Program-made: the position numbers and the translations under genes
Assembly: GCF_021018805.1 (NCBI RefSeq)
Contig: NC_086258.1
Coordinates: forward strand, 7,355,081 to 7,419,080
DNA length: 64,000 bases
From: Prinia subflava
Taxonomy: Eukaryota; Chordata; Aves; Passeriformes; Cisticolidae
Reading direction: 5' to 3'
Notes under the pieces: model-generated
The model's input: the letters and a program-made list of their open reading frames with translations, nothing else
Database searches by the model: none
Told to the model about the DNA's origin: nothing
Part shown: piece after piece, positions 13,655-30,020 of the stretch
Position numbering within the stretch: the first letter of the stretch is position 1
Layout of the letters: each line of letters opens with the position of its first letter

Positions 13655-13697
<43 letters not shown>
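13592..13697 (-). mobile_element. Degraded CR1-like fragment next to a 42-T run
   Basis: The 13592-13650 stretch (GAATCTTAGAGTGGCCTGGAAAGGACC...) resembles the antisense CR1 terminus and is followed by 42 consecutive Ts at 13656-13697. CR1 elements do not normally carry poly(A) tails, so the T run may be a separate insertion or an expanded simple repeat. The family call is tentative. Confidence 0.45.
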
Positions 13698-13701
<4 letters not shown>

Positions 13702-16700
13702 ACTTTGACTGTCTCGAGTTTAAGAGCCACATTCTGCAGCCATTTGCACTTTGTATCAACAGGAACTCCGTGCTCAGGGGTGCTGGCAGAAGCCAGCCCC
13801 AGTGTTTCATAAAATAACATCTCAGTCCTTTTCAGCAGCTTGTCATTTTCCTGTTTTGTTTAATTCCTGTAACTGTCTTAGTACGAAACCCTGAAGCTGC
13901 AATGTACATTTTGGGTTTCTGTTACAATGCTTGTTTTTGTAGCGGGAAATGTAATCCCTCAAATGCCTGTGTTTAAGAGGATGCAAATCAGCTTCCAAGC
14001 ACAATGCCTTGGGAACGTTTCTTTCATGCAAAACCCGGCTAGATAAATATGGAGGGGAGGAGGGAGAGGGAAAAGGGATTGTTCTCTTCTATAAACAATG
14101 AGAATTAATTACGCTCAGTAAATGACAGATAGGTTAAGATCAAAATCTGAATCTTTCTCAATGCGGGTGAAATCCACGCTCCTATCTCCAAGTGGCATCA
14201 AGCCCATTGCACAGCCCGGCCGGGGCCATGGGGCAATGCCACACCAGTGGTGGCACTTGTGCCTGCCTTGGCACAGCTCTGGGGACAGCAGGCTCTGCCA
14301 TGGCCACGTGCAGAATCCCTCTGCTCTCAGTGTCCCTGGACCACATCTGCTCTGTCTGAGCCTGGGGCAGGACAAAGGTTGTTCCTTCCTGGTGCTCCCC
14401 ACCCCGAGCTGCAGCAGGAAAAGGGACCCAGCAGAGCCATGCAGCTGTAGGAAGCAGTGAAATGCATTTGGAAGCTCTCAGGGAGCAGGAAAACTCCAAG
14501 TCCAGAGGAATTTTCCTGCTGCTGGTGGCAGTCCGGCACTCAGCACGCAACAGCTGCTGTACATTTCCTTACCTCTGGAATGATAAATTCCTTGGGAGGC
14601 ATCTCTGCACTCTCAGTTCCACCGTACACAGAGAGAGCTGTGAGCACAGGGGGGCATCTGAGGGCACACACAGCTCGTGCCACTGTGCACCTGCACAGCC
14701 AGGAGGGCTGGGATAACTAGAGAATAGGTGGAATCAAGGAATTACTCCCCTTCTCTCTCTCCCACGTATTTGGGGATTTCAGCTCTCCTTGTTTGTCTCC
14801 AAATAAGACTGATGCCTACAAATTCTAAAAGAAGAAACTGTTCTCCAGCTCGTGTTCCCACCTGTGCTAGAGAACAGCTAGAGACAGTCACTGTGCCCCT
14901 GCTCCATCCTCCTTCCTTCCACTCTGCCATTACTTTGACACTCAATTATTTCACATTTGCAAACCCATTCTCAAGCCCTTTTTGAAAGCAAGTGATAGAA
15001 GTGCAAATTCTTATTATTGCTCTTGAAGGGCTTTTTGCAAAGCTGTTGTTAATGAGCTTGCTTAATGAGCTTTCTTAAATCTATATTTATACCCTATATA
15101 CAGCTGTATATAGATAGAGCAATGCCCAAAATATGTGTGGATTGCACACACATATGCCTGGGAAAATGAAGGGTGATTAACACGCATCTTCTTCAGTTAG
15201 ACCGTGCAAGTATTTATTTGTTTTTCCTTGGAAATTGGAGAGATAAAAGATCCTTTCTGGAATAAAATAATTCTGTGCATATGTGCTCGATGGTTTTGTT
15301 TATGAGCCCCAAGTATGTGAGTGTGTGTGTGTGTGAGACAGATGGTGTGTCTGTTTGTGAGAGATATGATGCAGGGATGAATGTGTGTAAAAATACAGGT
15401 TTCTTAAGGGCTCCTTTTTAATTTTATTTTCTTTTTTTTAAAGGAAAAGACAAAATAACAAATGCCTGCTCAGTACATTATTTCCTGTGTCATGCTTTTT
15501 GTCAATATGACAGAGGAGTATTCCTGCAGAAGGCAAAGCTGCCCCCAAAAGTGAAGGGTGCTGCCCCCAGGGCTTCGAGCTGGGCATCGTGAATTCTCTT
15601 CAAGTTGTCAAAGTCCTGGGAAGTTTTGATAAGCAAATACTTTCTGGGCTCTGCCTCTTATTGGCTGTTTCTTCACCGCCAGATTTTGACACAAATAATC
15701 TGATTGAAAAATCAGGGAGGGGAACGGGGGGAAAAAAAACAGAGAGAAAAAAGGAGAAGTATCTATTTCAGCCGACTGCAACCAAGTGAAAAAGTGGAAG
15801 AGGAGTTCTGAGAGAAGACAACGTCTCGCTTGTCTGGGGAGATTTCAAGACAAATCCAGTAAAGCAAAGTCCCTCAAACAGGTGATTGATTTATTCTTTT
15901 AAACACTTTTAATTGCATTGGTTTTCTCATTTTTCTGAGATGTTTTTCTAAGCTTTTTTCCTCCTTCTTCTTCTTTGCTGTTGTCTTCAAATATGTAACA
16001 TATTCCACTGCCTAAGCCACTTGTCCTGGGGATTCCTTTATGGTACTAGTTCACCTGACTCATTTGAATTGAACCTTTTGAAATTATATGCCATGTACTT
16101 CACTTTCACATGTGAAAATGGTAATAGAACAAAATATAAGAGATGTGACAATGGGCTCAGGTACCTGTGTCCCAGCCAGCTTCATCAGCAGGACCTGTGG
16201 AGTTTTTTTCTTTCCCATTGACGAGAGGGCAAATTGGTTTATTTCCTTTTAATTGCTCTTTTATAGTGCCAGACTTTTACATTCAGAGAGCAGCACACCT
16301 CTGGTGCCATCACCTGTGCCAGTTTTTGTAGATAACAATTCCTCTCCCGTTCAGGATTTTTGCTTTGAATCCATCTTTTATTATTTTTCCACTCTTTTTA
16401 AACACAGGCTGATTAATCTAACAATTTTTAGCATATGGAATTAGCTATTTATAGGCGCTTCTCATATCACAAGATTGATTCAATACGTTAATGATTTGCA
16501 AGTTCACACTGAAATTTCATCTGTACATTAAGGAGATCTGGAATTTGGGAGATTGCACTTTATAATTCCATCCTTGGAAGGCTCAGGTAAAGTTTCCTAG
16601 AGCCAGTGGCATTCCCAACATCACAGGGAGCTATGTGAGCTTTCTAGAGAATAAATGCTGCAATTACAGTCTAAGTCTTTTTTTCTGGGTGTTGTAGCTA

Positions 16701-19700
16701 TGCCAGCATTTCTGTTCAACTTCTTGGGCAAAATTTTCACCATAATTTGCTTCCCCTGCCATAATTTCCATTTATCCAGTCTTACCACCAGAATTAAAAA
16801 TGTCCTGTTCATTTTTCTGATAAAAAAGTCACATTTAAATTACTTGCCCCAAGTACATTCGATTCGAAGGGTAGACTTGTGAAGAAATGATTCATTCTGT
16901 TGTAAAAAGCTGAAATTCTTTCAGATTTGACTTTATATTTAAAGAGTCAAGAGTCCATAAAACCTCTTATTTTATTTTACTTGGGCTCTTAAACCCCAGA
17001 TATATTGTGTTCTACTGTGTGGTTTTTTTTCTTCAGAAATGTAGTCTTTTAAGAGAGAAATTACTCTGTATTTTTGGAAGCTTCACTTTTTCCTCAATAA
17101 AAAGAAAAAGAATTAAAAAAAAAAAGCAGGAAAGGGGCAATATTAAGATATAAATATAAATAATATAAATTAAGCAATGAAAAGGAAAAAACCCTTTTTA
17201 GCCTAAAACTTTGTATGCTCATCAACTTATCTGAAGATGTGGTGTCATGTACTACTAGTGAGTACTAGCCTTGTACTGCCAGTTAAAATTTAATGTTTCA
17301 CTGAGTGTAGCAAGAAAAAGCGTTTAGTTTCTACAATTAATCTTAGAAAAGAGAATTACTTGAATTTAGAGAAAAATGCAAGTCGGCTTTAGGATGGAGC
17401 TTTCACTGCAAATTGGGCTCAGCGTGGCACAATCCTGCAACAAAGGCTTCATAACTGAATTCACAGAGAGTATGAATTTCCTCTAAATTACATCAAAGGA
17501 CCAGTCCTGTAGGTTTGGGTACTGAGAGCTGTCGTGCAGTGAAGTGGGATTTCACTGAGGGCTCCACGAGGAGCACAGGATGCAGTAAAATGAGGATCCT
17601 GGAGTCAGAACCCACCCCTAAACTAAAACCCAAACCCATTTGCAATGTTCCAGTGTCCCATTAGGGTTTTACCTGGGATACTCTGCAAAATCACCCAAAA
17701 GCATCGCTGAGGATGAAGGAACTCGGAGTTTGAGTGTGCAAATGCTGGATCTGCTGTCAGATCTGACTGGGGAATTTACACCTGGTGAAAGAAACCCTTC
17801 TAAGGTGCTTCAGGTGAGGTACCCAAAATAGTGGAGCTGCTTTTTTCCCCTTGGCTCCCGCTGTTTTTCCCTCAGGGCACATTATAAAATTATTACACAG
17901 CTGCATGAAGGGCAGGCTAATAAGAATGTCAATTCTAGCCACCTACTGGTTTTATGTCCAATATTGAATTAATAAAAATGCCTGTACACTTCCATTTTGG
18001 ATGGGCACTCTTGCCCAAGCAATAAATTCCCTTGTGCACTTACCAGTCCAGGTAGAAACTGCTGCCACAGGGGCTGAAATGAACAGACTCCAAAAAAAGA
18101 AACTTTAATTTTCAGCAAAAGGTTGAAGCTAATTTCTGTCAGAAGCTTCAATAACTCTGAAACGTAGCAGGGTGCAGGGTCCATTGTCCACAGCACTGCT
18201 TTTCTTGGGAAGTACAGTGAGCCATTAGGAGCAGCTGATCTCTTGCTGCAGATAATCTGGAGTTTCGAGGAAAACCAGTCCTTTTTCCCCCCACAATCTC
18301 TGCTGGTAGCTTTCCTCTAGCCTGGTTGTGTGAATCACAAAGCCAGTCCAGTGCAGTTGTTAATTAACTCTGCTTTGGGCTCCCAGTTCCCTTTTTTTTT
18401 TTCTGTAAAATGGGGTGGGGGAAGGTGACTTCCTTTTGCAACGTTCAGTCCATTGAAGATGGTTGTGGCCCTTATCAGCACTCAGGACACTGCACCAAAT
18501 TCAAATTTTACACAGGCTGGGGCAAACACATCCAGAAAGATTCTTTTTATTCATGGCCATCTGCTTTCAACCATCACTAGAAAAGAGGGGCTGTACTTAG
18601 TGCTGTCTGTACTTGGCATGTGGGCACTGCCACAAAACTTTGCTGGATTGTTTAAGCTACCCATCTCCATCTGATTTACCTGGCTGAGCTGCCCAGCTGT
18701 GCCACAGGATTCTGCAGGGCTCTCCAGCCTGAGGACAGGGAGAGAGGGACTGTTCCAGCAGGCACAGCTGGATGCAGGCTCTCACCCTGGAATTACCCAT
18801 CACCAGAGCCTCTTCCTCCACCGTGGAGGAAGCCCAGGGAAAGGAGCTGGTTAATTCAGGCAGATTAATTCTGCAACAGGTTAATTCAGATGTCTGAAAC
18901 TTCCTGGCATGAATACCCCACATTGTGGACACAGTGCTGCCCCACCACATGGGAAAATCCCTGTGACAGGAGTGGAAATTCCAGGTCTAAAGGGTTTGAG
19001 GCAGCACTTGAACTTAGGCCAGGGTTGGGTCGGTGCACAGGTAGCTCAGCTGGGACTGACCAAGAGCTCAGCAGTGCTGCTGGAATGGGGGAATGGGGAA
19101 TGCTGGAATGGGGGGGACACAGGCTGAGCTGAAGGGTTCTAACCCACTGCAGAACACCCCTGTGTTTGCTCTGAGCTGGAGCTGTTTCTGTGCCTGCAGC
19201 TTTTCACTGGGCAGAAGCTCTTTACAGCTCTTTGAATGAACCATGCAGAGAGTTCCAGGAGAGCAAAAAGCAGCCTTGTGCTTCAGTGCCCCTTCCCTCA
19301 AGGGCCTGCTTATGGTTCATCCTCAGTGCTGTTCTGTCCTTTTTTCTAAAATTAAATTAAAAGTCTGCTCTTGGCCTCAGCTTTCTATTATTCATCTCAA
19401 GCTACACGTAAATTTCTTAGGAAAAAAAAAGATGAAGAAAAACAGGTGAGTCATTTCAGAAGAAAAAAGGCTTAGAGCCAACAAGAGTTATCCCTGAAAT
19501 CATAGCTGGAACAGTGGGAATCCTGGACCAGATTTAAAAAGACAGCAGCATATCCAAAGGCAGCTGGGCTGGGGGTACCCTGGCAATGCCCCTGTCCCCA
19601 GCAGACCTGGCTGTGGGAATCCCACAGCTTTAGGCACCAAATGTGGCTCTCAGACCTTTAAACAAAACACCACTGTGCTCTGTAATTATATTTAGCATGA

Positions 19701-20805
19701 AGGGGTAGTACAGACTCTTCTGAACTCTGGGGAACAGACCTTTCCCTCCCTGCCTCTTTGGGATTTCAGGATTGCTCTGTCCTTGGACAGACATTTCATA
19801 TCATTCCTGCTTAACAGGAGAAAACTTTATGGATTTTGGGGGGTTTTCTTTGGTAAATAAATAAATTCCACTGAACTGCTCCCAAGAAGGACAAAACACA
19901 ATAACAGTTTCCAGTCAACAGAGAGCCAGGACTTAAATGCTGACTTTTCAAATGAAATATAGCAAGATTTGTTTTTAGTGCTTCTATCCCAAACAATTAC
20001 AAGGAAAAATGCAAATACGCATGCAAATAAGGCACCAGCTGCTGTCAGTGCACACAGCATCGTCCCTGCTGCCACCCTGCCTCCACCAGAGCAGTTACCA
20101 GCCCCAGGGAGCGGGCACAGGGCGGGCTGGGTTCTGGGTGGCAAAGATAACACATCCATTGCAAGAGAATTTGGTATGATTAAATTTCAGCATTTTATGT
20201 TTGTCCCTAACCCGCCATTTCAACGGTCTGTCGTGTTTGAGTTGGGTCCAAAAGGTGATTCTCACCCAGCCCTCCTGCTCTGCCTCTGCTCTGTTGTTTG
20301 TCAGCCAGAACTCCAACTACTCAAGCAACAGGGAAACCCTCCACGCATCATTCTGCAGGGATTTCCCTGTCTCTCACCTATGATTGATGTAGATTTGATC
20401 TTTATTGTTTATATAATAATTTCACAGCAGAGCCCAGGCCATGGCTTGGGACTGAGCCCTTCCAGGTGCAGCACAAACACTTGGACTTTCTCCAGTGGAG
20501 GTCTTTAACCTGTGGTTCCCTCTGAGTCCTGTCAGAGATGCAGCCTGTCCTGTAGTCAGAGCAGGACTACAAGGACAGGTCCTGGTTCCATCGTGTCTGC
20601 CACAGACAGTTTTGGTCTGTAACACAGCTCTCGGGTTAAGCCTGCCCCTGTTCTTTTTCTGTAATCCTTTGCCTCAGCCTGGGCTAGATTGTGAAGTGTG
20701 ATTTTTACAGAGTGCATTTAATCTGAAACAAGTGGGAAGTTACTCCCCAAGCCACAGAGGTTTAATGGTGTTTTCCTGTGTTTCATCCCAGAAAGTGAAT
20801 GGAAG

Positions 20806-24859
<4,054 letters not shown>

Positions 24860-27800
24860 GGGGTGGCTGCAGGTCCTTGCAGGACCTTGCAGGTCCTTGC
24901 AGCTCCCACTTCATGCTCCAGGGAACAAGACTGTCCCCAGCACCTCCATCCACGTGATAAAGCTCCCAGGGTGTCCTGTGTTCCCCTGGGGACTGGCCAA
25001 GTCATGTGCTGGCTTTGGTGCTTGGCACATCCCAAAGAAACCTGTGGGAGCTTTCACTTTTCTATTGCAACAGGTACCAGCCCAGATCTGACATCACCTG
25101 CTCAAGTGTAAATCCAGAGGAATTCCTCCAAGGTCACTAGCACTCTGGAGTTACACCAGGAGCAGGATCCAGTTCATCAGGCTGCCCAGCAGGGACGAGG
25201 GGACTCCTGGGTTGGTGGCAGCAACAATCTGTGCCAAGCTGGTGCTGTAACCATGTTCTGCTCTGATGGTTGGGAAGATAAGGCCAGGGCATGCAAATAG
25301 ATTGCATTCAGTCAGCTGTGTTCAACCTGGGCAGGCTTTCTGCAGAGACTTGCCCAGGCCATAAATTCTGCCAACAGACACCATAAAGTCATTTCTTTCA
25401 GCAGAGCATTTACTGTGATCAAATGACAAGTTAACTGTGCTGTATTTTTAGCTTGGAGTGGGAGGAAAATACTGAAGAAACAGCTCCTATCCCTAGCAGA
25501 TAACAGGGGTCTCTAAATACATTCCTCAGACACACCATGCTGCAGAGATCCCAAGCAGGAAGAGCCACACCACAGCACCAGGCAGGAACAAATCATCCCC
25601 ATGTCCTGGTACCACGGGAGAGTCTGGCTGCTCTTGGAATCGGGGCTGGTATGTGCCACAATATTTCCCTGCATGCTGGACATGCCAGCTTAGAGCTGTC
25701 CTGAGCAATCCTGGGTCACTGCAGGGGCAGGAGTGACCCTGGATATCGATGTCAAGGGCCAGAGCTCTGCTTGCCAGGCACTCTCCACAAGGAGGAAGTG
25801 ACTGAGCCTGTACAGGTTGGCAGAGCATGCAAGTACCTCACAAATATTATACAAAGAGAGCAGTGGTATTTCCTCCTTTTGCTGGTCTAGGGGTTGAAGC
25901 AGAGCACTGGAGCAAGTAAAGAACCAGTTCTGCTCCAAGCTCTGCCAGATTCTCTCGCTATAACCTTTGGCAAGTCACTGCAATGGGCTTTTGTTTTTCC
26001 ACCCCTCCTGGTGACGTGGGGCCATTCACTCAGGTTTGTGCAGTCCCCTGAGTTCCTAACAGGAAGGACAAAGAATTATTATAACATTATTATAACATAG
26101 ACAAGTGTTTTCAGTTAATTAGGGCATTGTAGGAGCACATGGCTCACTCCATAACTGCATCCCTGAACACACGGCCTTGGACAATGACACCAGTGGGAAT
26201 TACCCTGGGAACAGGCTGGGGCCATTTCACTCCAAAGGCTTGAAGTGAAGGAAGGGCAAAGACAAAGTGGTCCAAGTGGAAAATTCAGGTATTGCCAGGA
26301 GAGAACTGTCCTCAGTTCCACTGCTGTAAATCCCAAGTTGTTCTCCTAAGACCTAAAATGTACTTGCTCGTTTTATGCTGTGCCTAAGCTGTAAGACATT
26401 AATATGTACCTGGAAGCTCAAACCCAGAGTCTGTACTCCTGGCTTTACTTGTACACTGTAAATATGTATTTATACTGAGTCTAATGTATATTTTTATTGC
26501 ACTATACCAGACAGTGACGTGTACAGGCCTGCTGGGATTTATCTGATAAATCTGTTCCTTCTTAGTAACTGGGCTAACACAGTGGTTTTCATGTTCAAAA
26601 CACACATTTAAAGAACAGCTCATACCTGACTCTGGGGACACAGTGGGGATGGGATGAAAAAGGAGAAGGGAAAGAGTCTAGGATTGCTCTTTATGGTTTT
26701 AGTGGGAATAAAGATGGAGATTCACATGCAGGAAAGGGCTCCCATTAGAGAGACTTTCATCCTGGTTGGTGCAGAGCCCCACAGAGCCAGAGCCAGCTCT
26801 GCAGAGCAGGAGGGCCACACCAGACACACAGAATGTGTGTCCAACAGACAGTGCCAAAGCCCCCAGTAAATCCCTGCTGTCCTTCCCTGAGCCATTCTGG
26901 GGACGGTGCAGAACCTGGTGGTCCCCAGCCCCCACCTGTGAACACCCAAACGTGCACAAGCCTTGCTCGAGGTAAGGTCATTTCAGCTTTATTGAAACTG
27001 CTGCCCAAAATGCAAACCGTGTTTGTTATTCCCCTTGTCCTCCACTAATCTGCAAACAGAAATATTCAAAGAGGGTGTCAGCATCTGGACTGCTCAGGAG
27101 CAAAACCCTCCAGCCCCAAACCACACAGGCACACCAGCACAGACTTCCCTGGGGACAGCAGGGGTGTCTGACTCACGTAAAGTTTCCCAGTTTTGGCCAT
27201 TTGGAGTCAGGTGCTGGCACACATCAATTGGCAAGAGGGCCTGTGACCACCCATAAAACCAAACCAGCCAGCTGGTTCTCCTGAGCCTCATGAAGAAGAG
27301 CTGCTGTGTCCATTAAATTCTCATTCCTGTCCTTGATTCCGAGGTACAGAGGAGCTATAACCTTCAATGGACAGCTGGGATCTTCTCTCCTGTGTGCTCC
27401 TACGGCTTCTCCCTCCAAACACAGCAAACATCACCCCAGTCCTGTCTGCTCTTCCCAGGACTGCAGGGTGGGTTACTGAGCCCAGATATCCCTGAAGAGC
27501 AGCGACACGGGAGGAGGCAGTGCCAGGAGAGGGCTGGTGTTGTTAACCCTTGGCCTGGTGTTTGTGAGGAGCCTGGGGAGCACATCCCAGCAGATCCAGG
27601 GACGATTTGGGCTGGATGGGCAGCGAGTGGAGCAGCACCCTGGGATGGCTGCAGGCAGTGTTACTGCTGCAGGGCTCAGGAGAACACATCTGTGGCCAGA
27701 GCAGTGCAGGGGATCAGGCTGACAAAAGGGAGGAGTGCTTTCCACTAAGACACTACAGTTTCTTCCTCTTGAGTAATGAGTTGCCACTTTAAGATCACCT

Positions 27801-29910
27801 AGTGCCCAAGCCCTGGCATTGCCTGAGGCCTTTGGATGCCAACAGCCTGAAGAAAAACGAGGCAGAGCCCCAGTGCCCTTTCTTCCCTCCCAGAACAGCA
27901 CCAGCCATGGGCAGATCTGATGCAAAGAGCAGGCAAAGGGCTGCCCTGACCCTTGGGGCTGCTGAATCTACACCACGGGTACCCAAGGATGCTCAGCACC
28001 CGTCAGGACCGGGCCATGGCTGGCACCAACTCCAGACACACCTGGCCTTGCTCTCCAAACATGCAAATCCTCCTCAGTTCTGATCACCCCTTTCCCACCA
28101 CCTCCCCTTGCATCACAAACATTCTGGTCAGTCAGTCAAGGAAACAGATAGCAAAAAGCAAAATCTCAACTAATCTTTGTGGCTGAAGAAAGAGCTGATT
28201 GTTTTTGCCTCTCTTTGAGCCCGCTCTGTATCCTGAACTTCCCCAGTCCCCTTCACACCTTCTTCCCTCTATTGCTAAGGAAAAGGAATCCTGGTCTCTG
28301 GGCTGTTTTGTTTAGCAAATGAGGGGCATGCAAAGCACTAACCCCGGGCATCTGTCAGGAGGAGAGAGGTGCCTCTGTGTCTTCCAGACAGCCTTGAGGC
28401 ACCGAGGGCAGCAGCCCAGAGGAGCAGTGATTAAGGGTGGGTTTCAGTTTGGACACGGGATGAATCTGTCTTCATAATGAGGACAGAGGCTCGGGACACC
28501 TGCAGGAAGAAGAGGGGTGAAGCTTTCTTGAGTTGGCAGTTGTTAGGGAAGCCCTACAACGAACTGAGAGGAAGGACAGGGAAGAATTAGACTCCAGTTG
28601 GGAGTCTACTGGTTTACCAGTTCTACTGGTTAAAGTTATTTGCTGCATCCACTTGTTTCCTGCCTGAAACATCACAAGAAAGGGTTTTCAGTAAAGATAA
28701 GAGCAGAGTCCCTTGTCCTCACAGCAGGTTGTTCCCCTGTCACAGGTGATGGAGACACGGCAGCAGTTTAATTCCAGCCCTTCAGCACAGCACACAAAAG
28801 GAAACTTGAAGGTGTGAGGCAATCTCCCAGAAACAGCTGCATGCACATTTCCTTGCTCAGGGAAAACATTCCTGGTGGCTATTAAGGGCCTAACATGGGA
28901 CTAGATATGGAGCTCATCCTGCAAAGCAGCTACAGAATAATAATAAATAAGTACATGGCAAGCCATTTTTTAATGTTTAATCAGCTCACAAAGCAAAGAT
29001 TTTTCCCTCTTTTCACCTGGAATAGCACATCCACTCAAAGGAGGCAACCCAGAACAGCCACATAAAAATTATTCAGGGATAGTGAATCTCTGTGCTGGAT
29101 GAGAAGTAAGAAAACACAGATCCCTGCAGAATTCCTGCCCCACCACCTTAAAACTAACAGTCACTGTGGACACACATTGATCTTAAGGCTGCAACTTTAA
29201 ATTGAGACTTAAGATCTCCCACACATTTCCTGCATGTCCTTGGGCAGGACTTGAGTGCTGGATTTCTGAAGTTGTTCAGCACACTGTGAAGCTCTCAGAA
29301 GCTCTTCAGCCCATCTGTGAGAGGAGGATAATCATTCCCCCTCTCCCCTTCATTTCACTTGTTTATTTCAACGGTAAGATAGTCAGGAATGAGACTGCTC
29401 CTCCTTATCTTCCACATCCAGCACCTCCACACAATGGAGCCTTGATCTGGGCTGGAACGCCCGAGAGAAGCTGCGACACCAATAATTAGTGATAGGAACT
29501 GAATCCAGCAAAGCGCCCTCACTGCAGGGCTGGCTCAGCAATCCTGCAGGCAGGCACAGCGAGACCCTGCTCTAAACCCACTAAACTCAAACCAGCAGAG
29601 GAGCAGGGCAAGCAGCAAGGGAGGAGAAACCAGACAAGGGCATTTCCACTGGTGAATAATATTGCAGGGAGACAGACAGAGCTGGATATGGATGCTGTAA
29701 ACGTCCCACTCAATGCCCTTGCTTTGAATGTGCTGCTTCAATCTGAGCACTTCTCAATCTGGTCCTTGGGCTGATTTTGACCTGTGGGCCCAAGGGGGTT
29801 CTGTGTTCACTGTACCAGCCACCAAGGCAGGCAGAGAGCAGAGAGTCCTCAGGAATGGGGAAATCTGGGGCTGGGGAGGAGCTGAGCGTGCACTGAGCTC
29901 AGCTTTGGTC

Positions 29911-30020
29911 TGATAAGTTTATCAAGCACTGCCGGCTGCTAACTGTCAGCCGGGGAAGGGAGCCTGTTAGGGAGGAGGAACAGCTCCCAGGGCAAGATAG
30001 GACAGCCCAGGCCTTATCAG
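29911..30020. promoter_or_regulatory. GATA-motif cluster downstream of GFI1B (candidate enhancer)
   Basis: Four WGATAR-type motifs occur within about 110 bp: TGATAAG at 29911, TTATCA at 29919, AGATAG at 29995 and CTTATCAG at 30013. GGAA (ETS-like) motifs lie between them. The cluster is about 9 kb downstream of the GFI1B start codon. Mammalian GFI1B is known to be controlled by GATA1-bound downstream enhancers. Equivalence to any of those is inference. Confidence 0.4.

Larger units (their letters stand above)
11700..20790. other. Intergenic region between TSC1 and GFI1B
   Basis: No protein-coding exon was recognised on either strand over about 9 kb. It contains a 21-bp tandem repeat at 12121-12203, a CR1-like scrap and 42-T run near 13.6 kb, and a short TG repeat near 15.32 kb. 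Non-coding first exons and promoters of GFI1B probably lie here because the start-codon exon is preceded by a splice acceptor, but I could not locate them. An AGATAA motif at 20145-20150 is one possible proximal GATA site. Confidence 0.6.
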
